Shown here: in pieces, positions 8,565 to 17,097 of the stretch | How the letters are laid out: each line of letters opens with the position of its first letter | How positions within the stretch are numbered: the first letter of the stretch is position 1 | DNA from: Chitinophaga pinensis | Lineage (GTDB): Bacteria > Bacteroidota > Bacteroidia > Flavobacteriales_D > Crocinitomicaceae | Direction of reading: 5' to 3' | Length of the DNA: 47,648 nt | Assembly (NCBI GenBank): GCA_945902745.1 | Contig: CAMDNE010000021.1 | Location: forward strand, 1-47,648 | Made by a program: the position numbers and the translations under genes | The notes under the pieces: model-generated | What the model was told of the DNA's origin: nothing | What the model saw: the letters and a program-made list of their open reading frames with translations, nothing else | The model's database searches: none

Positions 8565-8606
8565 TTTTTACTTTTTACTTTTTACTTATTACTTATTACT
8601 TGATAC
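8565..8606 (-). repeat. Heptamer array, six units
   Basis: On the plus strand the stretch reads three TTTTTAC units, two TTATTAC units and one TTGATAC with no spacer, a strict 7-bp period. On the minus strand this is GTAAnnn, the same skeleton as the heptamer arrays at 20287, 24831 and 38915. It fills the gap between the ABC exporter and the DUF3276 promoter. Confidence 0.65.
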
Positions 8607-8622
8607 TAGAAAATAACATTGG

Positions 8623-8654
8623 TTTGTTTTTATAAAAAATAAATACCATATTTG
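8623..8654 (+). promoter_or_regulatory. Promoter candidate for the DUF3276 gene
   Basis: TTTG at 8623-8626 and CATATTTG at 8647-8654 (one mismatch to TAnnTTTG) are 20 bp apart. Transcription would start near 8660, which rules out an upstream start codon at 8652 and supports the ATG at 8679. Confidence 0.45.
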
Positions 8655-8678
8655 TTTGTACTTAATTGTTCAGTGAAA

Positions 8679-8999
8679 ATGGAAAATGACAAAAACAGTG
8701 AAATCTATTCTAAAGTCGTTAGAGCGGGGAAAAGAACTTATTTTTTTGATGTAAAGGCTACCAAAGGCAATGATTTATACATCACATTAACTGAAAGTAA
8801 AAAAACCTTTAGTGAAGACGGTAGAGAAGGTTTCCAGAAACATAAAATATTTTTATACAAAGAAGATTTTGAGAAATTCAAAGAAGGATTAGATGATGTT
8901 TTATTAAAAATCGAATCAATGAGAAATTCAGGAGAGCTCATTTCAGAAGAATCTTCATCTATTGAAGCATATTCGTCGGTGTCATTTGACGATTTATAA
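8679..8999 (+). CDS. DUF3276 / PUR-domain nucleic-acid-binding protein
   Basis: The protein has 106 residues from the chosen start MENDKNSEIYSK. An upstream start at 8652 would add nine residues, but the promoter boxes leave no room for it. The single PUR-like domain shows the family pattern SKVVRAGKRTYFFDVKATKG, then LYITLTESK and KIFLYKEDFEKF. DUF3276 proteins are small Bacteroidetes and spirochaete relatives of Pur-alpha; the Borrelia member binds DNA and RNA. The Ser/Glu-rich acidic C-terminal tail is ordinary for the family. It is a single-gene transcript upstream of parA. Confidence 0.85.
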   Translation: MENDKNSEIYSKVVRAGKRTYFFDVKATKGNDLYITLTESKKTFSEDGREGFQKHKIFLYKEDFEKFKEGLDDVLLKIESMRNSGELISEESSSIEAYSSVSFDDL

Positions 9000-9117
9000 T
9001 TCCAAGTATTAATACAAAGTTCATGATTATTTCAACATAGTCATGGTTGATAATTCGGGATAAATATTTTCATTTATCCTGTTTGGTTATATTATCTTTA
9101 TGCTTCAAACGAATCGA

Positions 9118-9930
9118 ATGGGAAAAATTATTGCAATAGCAAATCAAAAAGGAGGGGTTGGAAAAACAACAACGGCTATTAATTTGGGCGGATGTTTAGG
9201 TGTACTGGAGTATAAAACGCTAATTGTAGATGCTGATCCACAAGCAAATGCTACATCTGGCGTTGGATTAGACACCAAACATTCTAGAAATATTTATGAT
9301 TGTTTAATTAACGATGTTCATCCATCAGAATTAATTATTAAAACCCAAAATCCTAATTTAGATATCTTACCTTCTCACATTGATTTGGTTGGTGCTGAAT
9401 TAGAAATGATCAATCTTCCAAACAGAGAGCATTTGATGAAAGCTGTTTTAGAAAAGATTAAAGATCAATATGATTTCATTATCATTGATTGTTCGCCGTC
9501 ACTTGGTTTAATTACTGTAAATGCGCTTACTTCAGCAGACTCAGTAATGATTCCTGTTCAATGCGAGTATTTTGCACTAGAAGGATTGGGTAAATTATTG
9601 AATACAATAAAAATAGTTCAAGGACGTCTAAATCAAGATTTAGAAATTGAAGGAATTTTATTGACAATGTATGACACACGATTACGTTTGGCTAATCAGG
9701 TAGTTGATGAAGTTAAAACACATTTCCAAGAGTTGGTTTTTGATACTGTCATACATAGAAATACCAAATTGGGCGAAGCTCCGAGCTTTGGTGAAACCAT
9801 TGTAATGCATGATGCAGCATGTAAAGGTTCAATTAATTATCTTAATTTTGCACGCGAAGTATTACAACGTAACAATCTAACAAAAATCGGCAACGAGGAT
9901 AAAATAATTGAATTCAACGATGAGCTCTAA
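9118..9930 (+). CDS. parA: ParA/Soj chromosome-partitioning ATPase
   Basis: The 270-residue protein, taken from the ATG at 9118 (MGKIIAIANQKGGVGKTTT), is a standard ParA start; an in-frame ATG at 9100 would add six residues. The deviant Walker A KGGVGKTT is at 11-18, the A' motif LIVDADPQANAT follows, and Walker B is FIIIDCSPSLG. It has no N-terminal HTH, so it is a chromosomal Soj-type protein. ParA with ParB moves replicated origins apart. The parB start codon lies inside the parA 3' end (11-bp overlap). Confidence 0.96.
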   Translation: MGKIIAIANQKGGVGKTTTAINLGGCLGVLEYKTLIVDADPQANATSGVGLDTKHSRNIYDCLINDVHPSELIIKTQNPNLDILPSHIDLVGAELEMINLPNREHLMKAVLEKIKDQYDFIIIDCSPSLGLITVNALTSADSVMIPVQCEYFALEGLGKLLNTIKIVQGRLNQDLEIEGILLTMYDTRLRLANQVVDEVKTHFQELVFDTVIHRNTKLGEAPSFGETIVMHDAACKGSINYLNFAREVLQRNNLTKIGNEDKIIEFNDEL

Positions 9931-10834
9931 TATAAAAAAGCGATCTGCACTTGGCAAAGGTTTAAGTGCTTTATTAGAAAATTCTGAAACTGATATTACA
10001 ACAAAATCAGCAAACACAAATTCTGGTCTAGTTGGGTCCGTTTCGATGTTGCCTATTAATAGCATTGAAGCAAATCCTTTCAATCCAAGAACAAATTTCG
10101 AAAAGGCTGCTTTAGAAGAATTAAGTCAATCAATTGCAATTCACGGTATTATTCAACCTTTAACAGTTAGAAAACTTGGGAGAGACAATTATCAGTTAAT
10201 TTCTGGTGAACGTCGTTTTAGAGCTTCACAATTGGCTGGTTTGACAGAAGTTCCAGTTTATATTCGTGTTGCAAATGACCAAACAATGCTTGAAATGGCG
10301 TTGGTTGAGAACATTCAACGGGAAGATTTAAATTCAATTGAAGTAGCAATTTCATACCAAAGATTGATTGAAGAATGTAGCTTGACACAAGATCAATTGA
10401 GTCAAAAAGTGGCGAAATCGCGTTCAAGTATTACGAATCATTTGAGATTACTGAAATTACCAGTTGATATTCAAGCGAGTGTTCGCGATAATGTAATTTC
10501 AATGGGACATGCTAGAGCACTTGTTTCTGCTGGTGATGAATCGTTGCAAATGGCGATTTTTAATCGAATTGTGGAAGATGGTCTTTCTGTTCGTGATGCA
10601 GAAGCATTAATTCGTGAAGGTTATGTAGAACCAAGAACGAATGAAGGTAATCCTAAGAATTCTTCTTCAGCAATTAAGATAACTGAAAGTCAATTCACGT
10701 TCAAAGAGCATTTAGGAGATAAATTATCTACTAAAATTGAGATAAAAAAATCTACTTCAGGAAATGGTAAGTTAATTGTCAATTTCAATTCAGAAGTTGA
10801 TTTGAATAGAATTATAGAAATTCTAAACCGTTAA
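9920..10834 (+). CDS. parB: ParB/Spo0J chromosome-partitioning protein
   Basis: The 304-residue protein is taken from the ATG at 9920 (MSSNIKKRSALGKGLSALL); an ATG at 9908 is possible, but RSALGKGL near the N-terminus fits the family. In order come the LGKGL motif, the CTP-binding ParB domain with NPFNPR and SGERRFRASQLAGL, ENIQREDLN, and the helix-turn-helix LTQDQLSQKVAKSRSSITNHL. A C-terminal dimerisation segment ends the protein. ParB spreads from parS sites near the origin. I did not recognise a parS palindrome in the window. Confidence 0.96.
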   Translation: MSSNIKKRSALGKGLSALLENSETDITTKSANTNSGLVGSVSMLPINSIEANPFNPRTNFEKAALEELSQSIAIHGIIQPLTVRKLGRDNYQLISGERRFRASQLAGLTEVPVYIRVANDQTMLEMALVENIQREDLNSIEVAISYQRLIEECSLTQDQLSQKVAKSRSSITNHLRLLKLPVDIQASVRDNVISMGHARALVSAGDESLQMAIFNRIVEDGLSVRDAEALIREGYVEPRTNEGNPKNSSSAIKITESQFTFKEHLGDKLSTKIEIKKSTSGNGKLIVNFNSEVDLNRIIEILNR

Positions 10835-11391
10835 TGAGACTTTTTCTTTTTGGTGTTTTTGTTTTAGGGTATACATGTGTGTTTTCGCAAGATAGCCTTG
10901 TTACTCTTGTTGTAAAAGACACGATAAAGGTTCATTCACCAAAGAAAGCAGTTATTTTTTCAGCCATAATTCCAGGAGCAGGTCAAGTATACAATCACAT
11001 TGCCATGCCAAAAGGAAAAAAGAAAGCCTATTGGAAAGTCCCACTTATTTATGGAGCGCTTGGAACAACTGGATATTTCTTAGTCAAAAATCAGTTAACT
11101 CAACAATCGTTAAAACAAGAATATACCAATAGGTCAAAGGGAAATATTTTAAATGATAAATGGAGCGCTTATGATGATCAAGGTGTTTTGACGCTCTACG
11201 ATCAGTATCTAAATTGGAGAGATTTATCAATTCTTGGAGTTGGAGCAGTTTATTTAATACAAATAATTGATGCAGGAATTGAAGCTCATTTTGTTCATTT
11301 TGATATCTCACAAGATTTAAGTTTGGCAATTGAACCTGCATATTTTGGTCAAAATACCGTTGGATTAAAATTTAACTTTAATTTTCATTAA
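10834..11391 (+). CDS. DUF5683 envelope protein
   Basis: The 185-residue protein has a signal peptide (about 1-18, ending VFSQ). A glycine-rich hydrophobic hairpin (AVIFSAIIPGAGQVYNH) follows, with a second membrane segment (VPLIYGALGTTGYFLV) and a third near 133-150. The C-terminus is beta-like. The IPGAGQVYN motif is the DUF5683 hallmark. The gene overlaps parB by one base and precedes dapB, a placement typical of Bacteroidetes. The role is unknown; the short membrane-inserted Gly motif suggests an envelope function. Confidence 0.85.
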   Translation: MRLFLFGVFVLGYTCVFSQDSLVTLVVKDTIKVHSPKKAVIFSAIIPGAGQVYNHIAMPKGKKKAYWKVPLIYGALGTTGYFLVKNQLTQQSLKQEYTNRSKGNILNDKWSAYDDQGVLTLYDQYLNWRDLSILGVGAVYLIQIIDAGIEAHFVHFDISQDLSLAIEPAYFGQNTVGLKFNFNFH

Positions 11392-11396
11392 TTCTA

Positions 11397-11426
11397 TTGC
11401 TCAATTATCTTAAAAATCTAAATTTG
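11397..11426 (+). promoter_or_regulatory. dapB promoter
   Basis: TTG (11397-11399), a 19-bp spacer and TAAATTTG (11419-11426) match the Bacteroidetes -33/-7 consensus exactly. The start would be near 11432, giving a leader of about 9 nt before the dapB ATG. It adds a second promoter inside the parA-WbqC gene string. Confidence 0.65.
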
Positions 11427-11440
11427 TTTAATTAGAATAT

Positions 11441-12169
11441 ATGAAAATCGCACTAATTGGTTACGGGAAAATGGGAAAAGCAATTGAAGAGATTGCTTTA
11501 GAACGTGGACATACTATTGTTGCGAAAGTTTCAAGTGAAAAACTACTTTCTGATACGGATTTATCCAATGTTGATGTTGCAATAGAATTCACTAAACCAG
11601 ATTTAGCTGCTGGACACATTCAATATTGCATTGATCATCAAACTCCAGTTGTTGTTGGGACAACGGCTTGGAACAATCAATTAGATATCGTAAAACAAGC
11701 AGTCGAAAGTCAAAATGGAAGTGTTTTGTATTCTTCTAACTTTAGCATTGGAGTCAACATATTTTTTGAGATAAATAAACGACTTGCACAATTAATTTCA
11801 GGACAAACAGGATACAAGGCGTGTCTCGAAGAGATTCATCACCTTCAAAAACTTGATTCTCCAAGTGGTACGGCGATAACCTTAGCCAACGGAATTTTGG
11901 AAAATAATCAAGATTATGTCTCTTGGGTTTTGGGAGAAGGGCATGTTCCTCATACAAATAATGGTCAATTAGGCGTAACTTCATATAGAAAGCCAGATGT
12001 ACCTGGAACACATATTATAAAATATTCATCACCAGTAGATACTATTACAATTACTCACGAAGCTCATAATAGAAAAGGGTTTGCTTTAGGTGCTGTTATT
12101 GCCGCTGAATGGTTACAGGACAAAAAAGGACTTTATACAATGAGTGATGTATTAAATTTAAACCAATAA
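11441..12169 (+). CDS. dapB: 4-hydroxy-tetrahydrodipicolinate reductase
   Basis: The 242-residue protein catalyses NAD(P)H reduction in the lysine and diaminopimelate pathway, which feeds peptidoglycan. The N-terminal Rossmann motif is IALIGYGKMGKAIEE. The GTTAW nucleotide-contact motif is present, and the catalytic and substrate loop EEIHHLQKLDSPSGTA carries the His-His-Lys set and SPSGTA. The length is slightly short, as in other Bacteroidetes. The stop codon overlaps the lepB start (TAATGA), suggesting translational coupling. Confidence 0.95.
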   Translation: MKIALIGYGKMGKAIEEIALERGHTIVAKVSSEKLLSDTDLSNVDVAIEFTKPDLAAGHIQYCIDHQTPVVVGTTAWNNQLDIVKQAVESQNGSVLYSSNFSIGVNIFFEINKRLAQLISGQTGYKACLEEIHHLQKLDSPSGTAITLANGILENNQDYVSWVLGEGHVPHTNNGQLGVTSYRKPDVPGTHIIKYSSPVDTITITHEAHNRKGFALGAVIAAEWLQDKKGLYTMSDVLNLNQ

Positions 12170-14046
12170 TGAACGTACTTTATTTTTACCTATTCCTTTT
12201 AGTTCACCCATATTTAGCGATGTGGATGAAAAGTTTTGAGCAAGCTGGGCGCCAATCGTGGGAAGCATTAGTTCCTGGTTACAACTATTTCGTAGCTTTT
12301 AAAATTGGTTGCAGAAAACCTTTCTGGTCTTTGCTTTTGATTTTTCCAGGTGTACATATTGTAATGTGGTCTGCGGTGAACGTTTCATACATTCGTCGTT
12401 TTGGATATTACTCTTTGGCAGATACATTTCAGGGAATCTTTTTCCCCTACCTGATAATGGCAAAAATTGCAAATTCTAAGAAGGATATTTTACCTGAAAC
12501 AAATTGGGCAAACAGCAAAGAAATTGGGGATAGAGCATGGGGAGATCATTTAGCCTTGTTGTTGGCATTGCCAATTATTGGTCACGTTATCGCTTTAGGA
12601 TTAAATGCGGTTACGAGAGAAAAACCAGGAGCGAAATCGAAAGTAAAAGAATGGGGAGATTCAATTCTATTTGCATTAGTTGCAGCAAGTATTATTAGAA
12701 CTTATGTTTTTGAACCTTTTCAAATTCCAACAGGTTCGATGGAAAAAACCTTATTAGTAGGAGATTTCTTATTTGTGAATAAATTGGCTTATGGACCAAA
12801 AGTTCCAGTTACACCTTTATCTTTTCCATTGGTTCACAACACGGTGCCTTGGGTGAATGTTAAATCCTATTCTACGTTAGAAACAGGAAATTACACACGA
12901 ATTCCTGGTTTTGGGAAAATTTATAGAAACGATGTTGTTGTTTTCAACTATCCTTCTGGTGATACTGCTGTTTATGACCCAAGAATGCCTGATGGTTTGA
13001 TGGGACATGATTATCATGGAATTGTAAATAACGAAGCGTTTTTCTTGTTCCAAAATGACCCGGAAACTGGCAGACAATACCAAATCGCCAAACAATTTTA
13101 TACAGATAGTTTGACAAAAAAAGGCGGAGATTTAACACTTGCAGATAGTTTCGCTAATGTATTTTTGAATAAGCGAATGATTCAAAGTCTCGAAAAATAT
13201 AAATCACAAGCGCGAACAATGCTTGCAGAAGAAAAAATTGCACATCAAAATGGTCAAACAATTAGCACTTATGGTGTAATTTATCGTCCAGTTGATAAAA
13301 GAGAAAATTATATCAAAAGATGTGTTGGTTTGCCAGGAGATTGGATGGAAATTAAAAGTTCAATTCTTTATGTTAATGGAAAACCTGCGTTTGTTCCTGA
13401 ATTCCAAAACTTACAATATACGGTTACCAATTTCTTAGAACCTGGTAAAAAGACGATGAGAGAGCGTTATGGTTTGGAAGATAGTAGAAGCGACTATTAT
13501 ACGCAAGATGGAGGGAAAACATACACAATGAATTTAACAAAAAAACAGTTAAAAGATTTATCAAAAAACAATCCAGAAGCAGTATTTACAGTGGTTTTAT
13601 ATCCTCAATATTCAGACACAAAATCGTACAAGCCAATTGCTTCAGATTTGTTGGGTAATCTAGGTCAATTCCCAAAAGATTTATACATCAACAATACCAT
13701 TACTGATTTTACGAAATTTCAGATACCAAAGAAAGGTCAAACAATTTCTATTTCTGCAAAGAACATTGCTTGGTACCGTCGCATAATCACAGCTTACGAA
13801 GGACATCAATTAGAAGAAAAAAAGGATGGGATTTACATTGATAAAAAGAAAGTAACTAACTATACGTTTTCCTTGAATTATTACTGGATGATGGGAGACA
13901 ACCGTTACAATTCAGCCGATTCTAGAATTTGGGGATTTGTTCCTGAAGATCATATTGTAGGAAGAGCATCAATGGTGTGGTTCTCTAAAAGTGCTGATCC
14001 AAGTATCGGAATTCGTTGGGATCGATTGTTTAAACTGATTGAATAA
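12169..14046 (+). CDS. lepB: Signal peptidase I, long form
   Basis: The 625-residue membrane protease removes signal peptides from exported proteins. An N-terminal membrane domain with several helices (about 1-110), resembling the small DUF5684-like module, precedes the peptidase. Box B is EPFQIPTGSMEKTL with the nucleophile Ser190. Box D is NYIKRCVGLPGDWMEI with the general base Lys383. Box E is MMGDNRYNSADSR. About 190 residues separate Ser and Lys, against about 55 in E. coli, and a further long insert lies between boxes D and E. Long inserts are known in this phylum. It is coupled to dapB and WbqC by stop/start overlaps. Confidence 0.95.
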   Translation: MNVLYFYLFLLVHPYLAMWMKSFEQAGRQSWEALVPGYNYFVAFKIGCRKPFWSLLLIFPGVHIVMWSAVNVSYIRRFGYYSLADTFQGIFFPYLIMAKIANSKKDILPETNWANSKEIGDRAWGDHLALLLALPIIGHVIALGLNAVTREKPGAKSKVKEWGDSILFALVAASIIRTYVFEPFQIPTGSMEKTLLVGDFLFVNKLAYGPKVPVTPLSFPLVHNTVPWVNVKSYSTLETGNYTRIPGFGKIYRNDVVVFNYPSGDTAVYDPRMPDGLMGHDYHGIVNNEAFFLFQNDPETGRQYQIAKQFYTDSLTKKGGDLTLADSFANVFLNKRMIQSLEKYKSQARTMLAEEKIAHQNGQTISTYGVIYRPVDKRENYIKRCVGLPGDWMEIKSSILYVNGKPAFVPEFQNLQYTVTNFLEPGKKTMRERYGLEDSRSDYYTQDGGKTYTMNLTKKQLKDLSKNNPEAVFTVVLYPQYSDTKSYKPIASDLLGNLGQFPKDLYINNTITDFTKFQIPKKGQTISISAKNIAWYRRIITAYEGHQLEEKKDGIYIDKKKVTNYTFSLNYYWMMGDNRYNSADSRIWGFVPEDHIVGRASMVWFSKSADPSIGIRWDRLFKLIE

Positions 14047-14645
14047 TGCGGACGGTATTTCCAATTGCTTTTTTTGGGAATGTGCAATACTTTAAAGAAT
14101 TAGCCAATTCCTCGAATCCAATTTTCGAGGGTAAAGAACATATTCTAAAAGGAACAATTCGATCTCGATGTGAAATTCTTTCTCCAAATGGCTTGCAGCA
14201 ATTGAATGTTCCGTTGTACCGTCCAAATGGGTCAAAAACATTGATAGACCAGGTTGAATTAAGTACAGAAACAGATTGGCAAGTAAAATTATGGCGTTCC
14301 ATAAAAACAGCCTACTCCTCTGCCCCATTTTTTGATCATTATGGAATGGAAGTCGAAGAATTGATTTTCAATAAAGAAAAGAATTTGTGTCTATACACAT
14401 CAACTATCACTAAACGAATTTTAGAATGGTTGTCAATTCCAATTGATCTGAATTTTTCCACTGAATATATGGAGAATTCAATCATTCAGGATTTCAGATT
14501 AGAAGATTTTAATTCTTTAAAGGAAATGCCGTTTTATCAGCAAGTATTTTCAACAGGCAAAGAATTTCATCCAAATTTATCGATTCTTGACTTAATTTTC
14601 TGCGAAGGACCAATGGCGAGGAATTGGATAATGAATTCACATTAA
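14046..14645 (+). CDS. WbqC-like family protein
   Basis: The 199-residue protein shows the WbqC-like pattern: an N-terminal beta-strand segment with FGNVQYFKELANS, RCEILSPNGLQQLNVPL, and SIKTAYSSAPFFDHYG. Relatives are annotated as glycosyl-polymer biosynthesis proteins, but the catalytic role is not established. It starts within the lepB stop (one-base overlap) and is the last gene of the parA-to-WbqC string. Confidence 0.85.
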   Translation: MRTVFPIAFFGNVQYFKELANSSNPIFEGKEHILKGTIRSRCEILSPNGLQQLNVPLYRPNGSKTLIDQVELSTETDWQVKLWRSIKTAYSSAPFFDHYGMEVEELIFNKEKNLCLYTSTITKRILEWLSIPIDLNFSTEYMENSIIQDFRLEDFNSLKEMPFYQQVFSTGKEFHPNLSILDLIFCEGPMARNWIMNSH

Positions 14646-14706
14646 ATTAATAATCATTCAAATCAACTTGAGATTGTAATACTTATCTTTATCAAAAAAT
14701 CGACTT

Positions 14707-15663
14707 ATGAAATTTATCGTCTTAATAGTATTTGCATTAACACTCAGTTTAGGTTCTAGCGCACAAACCGTTAGAAATATTGTCTTCTATAATGTGGATA
14801 ATTTATTTGATACGATAGATGGTGTAAATGACGATGCAGAATTTTTACCTGCAAGTAAAAACGAATGGAATTCAGCGAAATATTTTGAGAAACTGAAGCA
14901 CATCAACCAAGTTTTGGGAGAAATGAAAAATCCACTGCTAATAGGAATGTGTGAAATTGAAAATGAAACTGTTGTTCGTGATGTTTTGAAACATTCTACG
15001 ACAATGCAAAAATACGGTGTTGTTCATTACGAAAGCATGGATGCTCGTGGAATTGATGTCGCATTGGCATACGATAGTTCAACACTAAAACTAGTACAAT
15101 CTGGAATTTTGAGATTTGTTTTACCTGAACAAACTGCACCTTCATCACGTGATATTTTGTGGGCTAAATTTTCGATGAAAAAAGATACTATAATTGGAAT
15201 GGTGAATCATTGGCCAAGCAGAAGAGCTGGACAAGATGAAAGTGAAGCAAATAGATTGCAAGCGGCAAATACTGCTCGTCACTTCATTGATTCCTTGTTG
15301 AAAATCAATTGTAATTACAAGATTGTATTTATGGGTGATTTGAATGATTATCCAATTGATAAAGCTCCTCAATTAATTCAAGAAAAATTAACACCAATGA
15401 TTTGTGCGACTTCTGGAAAATTTGGAGGAAGTTACAACTACAAAGAAGAATGGGATATTTTAGATCATATTTTTGTATCACACGGAATGACAAAGAAAAA
15501 AGGAATCAAAATAGTTCCAGAATCTGGCGTTATTCATTCATTTGATTACCTTTTGACAGAATACAAAGGAATTATAGTTCCATTTAGAACGTATGGCGGA
15601 GCAAAATATCTAGGTGGTTATTCTGATCATTTACCTGTTTCAATTGAAGTTTCTGTTCCGTAA
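14707..15663 (+). CDS. Secreted endonuclease/exonuclease/phosphatase-fold hydrolase
   Basis: The 318-residue protein has a signal peptide (about 1-19, ending SSAQ). The metal-dependent phosphodiesterase fold follows in order: VFYNVDNLFD, GMCEIENE with the metal Glu, VNHWPSRRAGQ with the catalytic His, FMGDLNDYP with the Asp-x-Asn pair, and GYSDHLPV with the C-terminal Asp-His pair. All core residues are present, so it should be active. The substrate (nucleic acid or phospho-ester) is not defined. A TATCTTTA box at 14684-14691 may be its -7 element. The 3' end overlaps the convergent gene by 37 bp. Confidence 0.9.
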   Translation: MKFIVLIVFALTLSLGSSAQTVRNIVFYNVDNLFDTIDGVNDDAEFLPASKNEWNSAKYFEKLKHINQVLGEMKNPLLIGMCEIENETVVRDVLKHSTTMQKYGVVHYESMDARGIDVALAYDSSTLKLVQSGILRFVLPEQTAPSSRDILWAKFSMKKDTIIGMVNHWPSRRAGQDESEANRLQAANTARHFIDSLLKINCNYKIVFMGDLNDYPIDKAPQLIQEKLTPMICATSGKFGGSYNYKEEWDILDHIFVSHGMTKKKGIKIVPESGVIHSFDYLLTEYKGIIVPFRTYGGAKYLGGYSDHLPVSIEVSVP

Positions 15664-17015
15664 GGAACTTTTGCAAAACCAAAATTATACGGTAATCTTT
15701 CTTTATACAAGAATTTTTTCTGAGCTGTTTCAAAGGGACGATAAATATAATACACGAAATTATCGTGAATACAAATTTTATCAACGTAACGAAATTCCAA
15801 CCGAACTTGTTCTTTTATTTCACCTGTTTTAGGATCAATCAATCCGATATAAGAATACCCTGAACGGTCATAAACGGCATAAATTTCTCCCGTCCCTTTG
15901 TCTTGAAGTAATTGTTTTTTCCAACCCGTAGATTTTGGTTGATAATGGTGGTAAATAGCAACACTATCAATTGGATGTCCTATTCTGTCAAAGGAAAATA
16001 ATTTGTCTCTGTAATAATCAAATACGTAGATTGTATCGTTTTTTGAAAACAATGGAGCATATAATTCTTTGTAATAGATTGATTGCGTGAAGTAATTAGC
16101 GCCAACCCAAATTTCAGCTTCTATTCCCGTTTCATGTTCTTTTGCTTTCGCCCATAATTTAGTGCGAACATCTACCCATTTGTATTCCGACTTATACAGT
16201 TCCATCATGAGATCATCCTTAATATTGATGATTTTCGAATAAGTTGAATCTAGTTGATCAAACGTGTAATATTCAAATGCTGGATAATCTTTATTGAAAT
16301 TAGAGAAGAACATTTTGTTTCTATTCGTATCTAATATTGGCGCTAAGTATTTTAAATAATACTCTTTTTCCAAAGAGGAAATTTCAATATTTTGTCCATT
16401 TATATGCAATCCATAAACATTTTCAGCGCAAACAACATGTGCATTTCCTCTATAATCTCTTACCAATTCTTGCGCAATCCCTGGTACACTGAACGTATTA
16501 AGAACTTCTATTCCATCATACAAAAGCAATTCACTTCCTTTTCTTAATTGTTTTGGATATGTCAATAAAACTAAACGACCATTTTTTTGAACTTCAAAAT
16601 CAGCAACACTCAAACGTTTAGATTCAAAAACAGTATCAGGAACTCCTGGCGCTTTGATGACTATTTCTTTTAGTGAATTTATCTTAGAAGCGACCATTTC
16701 AATTGAAATTGTAAAAGTGTCAGTCACTTCTTTCAAAAACACTTTTTTAACGCCTGAAACAGACTCATAAATTGCATGATTGCATTTATAGGATACTAAT
16801 GAGTTATTAGGAACATATATTTCAATTTTTCCTTTTGAGCTGGATGTTCGGTATTTTGTTTTCGAGGAAATTGTAAATGTCGCATTCACATTTTGGATAC
16901 TTTCTTTAAATGTGTCATCAGAAAAATCAAAAACGACCAATATTGAATCAGTTTGGCTATACCCGAATCCCGCAATACAGAAAACAACGACAAAGAATAA
17001 TAAAATTGAACGCAT
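15627..17015 (-). CDS. Exported protein with regulatory-like N-terminal domain and propeller-like body, function unknown
   Basis: The 462-residue protein has a signal peptide (about 1-20, FGYSQ). The N-terminal beta-sandwich (about 25-125) resembles the carboxypeptidase-regulatory-like domain of TonB receptors and ends in LKEIVIKAPG. The remaining residues form repeating four-strand segments with alternating short loops, such as LLLYDGIEVLNTF, NAHVVCAENVYGLHI and GEIYAVYDRSGYSYIGLID. This would fit a six-bladed beta-propeller. No catalytic motif is recognised. The gene's 3' end overlaps the EEP-fold gene by 37 bp tail-to-tail. It is probably periplasmic or outer-membrane associated. Confidence 0.75.
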   Translation of the reverse strand: MRSILLFFVVVFCIAGFGYSQTDSILVVFDFSDDTFKESIQNVNATFTISSKTKYRTSSSKGKIEIYVPNNSLVSYKCNHAIYESVSGVKKVFLKEVTDTFTISIEMVASKINSLKEIVIKAPGVPDTVFESKRLSVADFEVQKNGRLVLLTYPKQLRKGSELLLYDGIEVLNTFSVPGIAQELVRDYRGNAHVVCAENVYGLHINGQNIEISSLEKEYYLKYLAPILDTNRNKMFFSNFNKDYPAFEYYTFDQLDSTYSKIINIKDDLMMELYKSEYKWVDVRTKLWAKAKEHETGIEAEIWVGANYFTQSIYYKELYAPLFSKNDTIYVFDYYRDKLFSFDRIGHPIDSVAIYHHYQPKSTGWKKQLLQDKGTGEIYAVYDRSGYSYIGLIDPKTGEIKEQVRLEFRYVDKICIHDNFVYYIYRPFETAQKKFLYKERLPYNFGFAKVPYGTETSIETGK

Positions 17016-17057
17016 ATTTTTTTTTCATGAAGATGAAAAAACATTTTATTTCCATAA

Positions 17058-17091
17058 AAAAAGGCTTCCGTCAGTCGACGGAAGCCTTTTT
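17058..17091 (-). terminator. Strong terminator after ilvE
   Basis: A perfect 15-bp stem (AAAAAGGCTTCCGTC, 17058-17072, with its complement at 17077-17091) encloses the loop AGTC. It lies 6 bp past the ilvE stop and has A/T tracts on both sides. It is the strongest hairpin seen in the window. Confidence 0.92.
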
Positions 17092-17097
17092 AATATT

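Noticed and set aside
9118-10834. Replication origin or parS next to parAB
   Set aside because: I saw no parS-like palindrome, DnaA-box cluster or dnaA gene; in Bacteroidetes parAB need not be at the origin.
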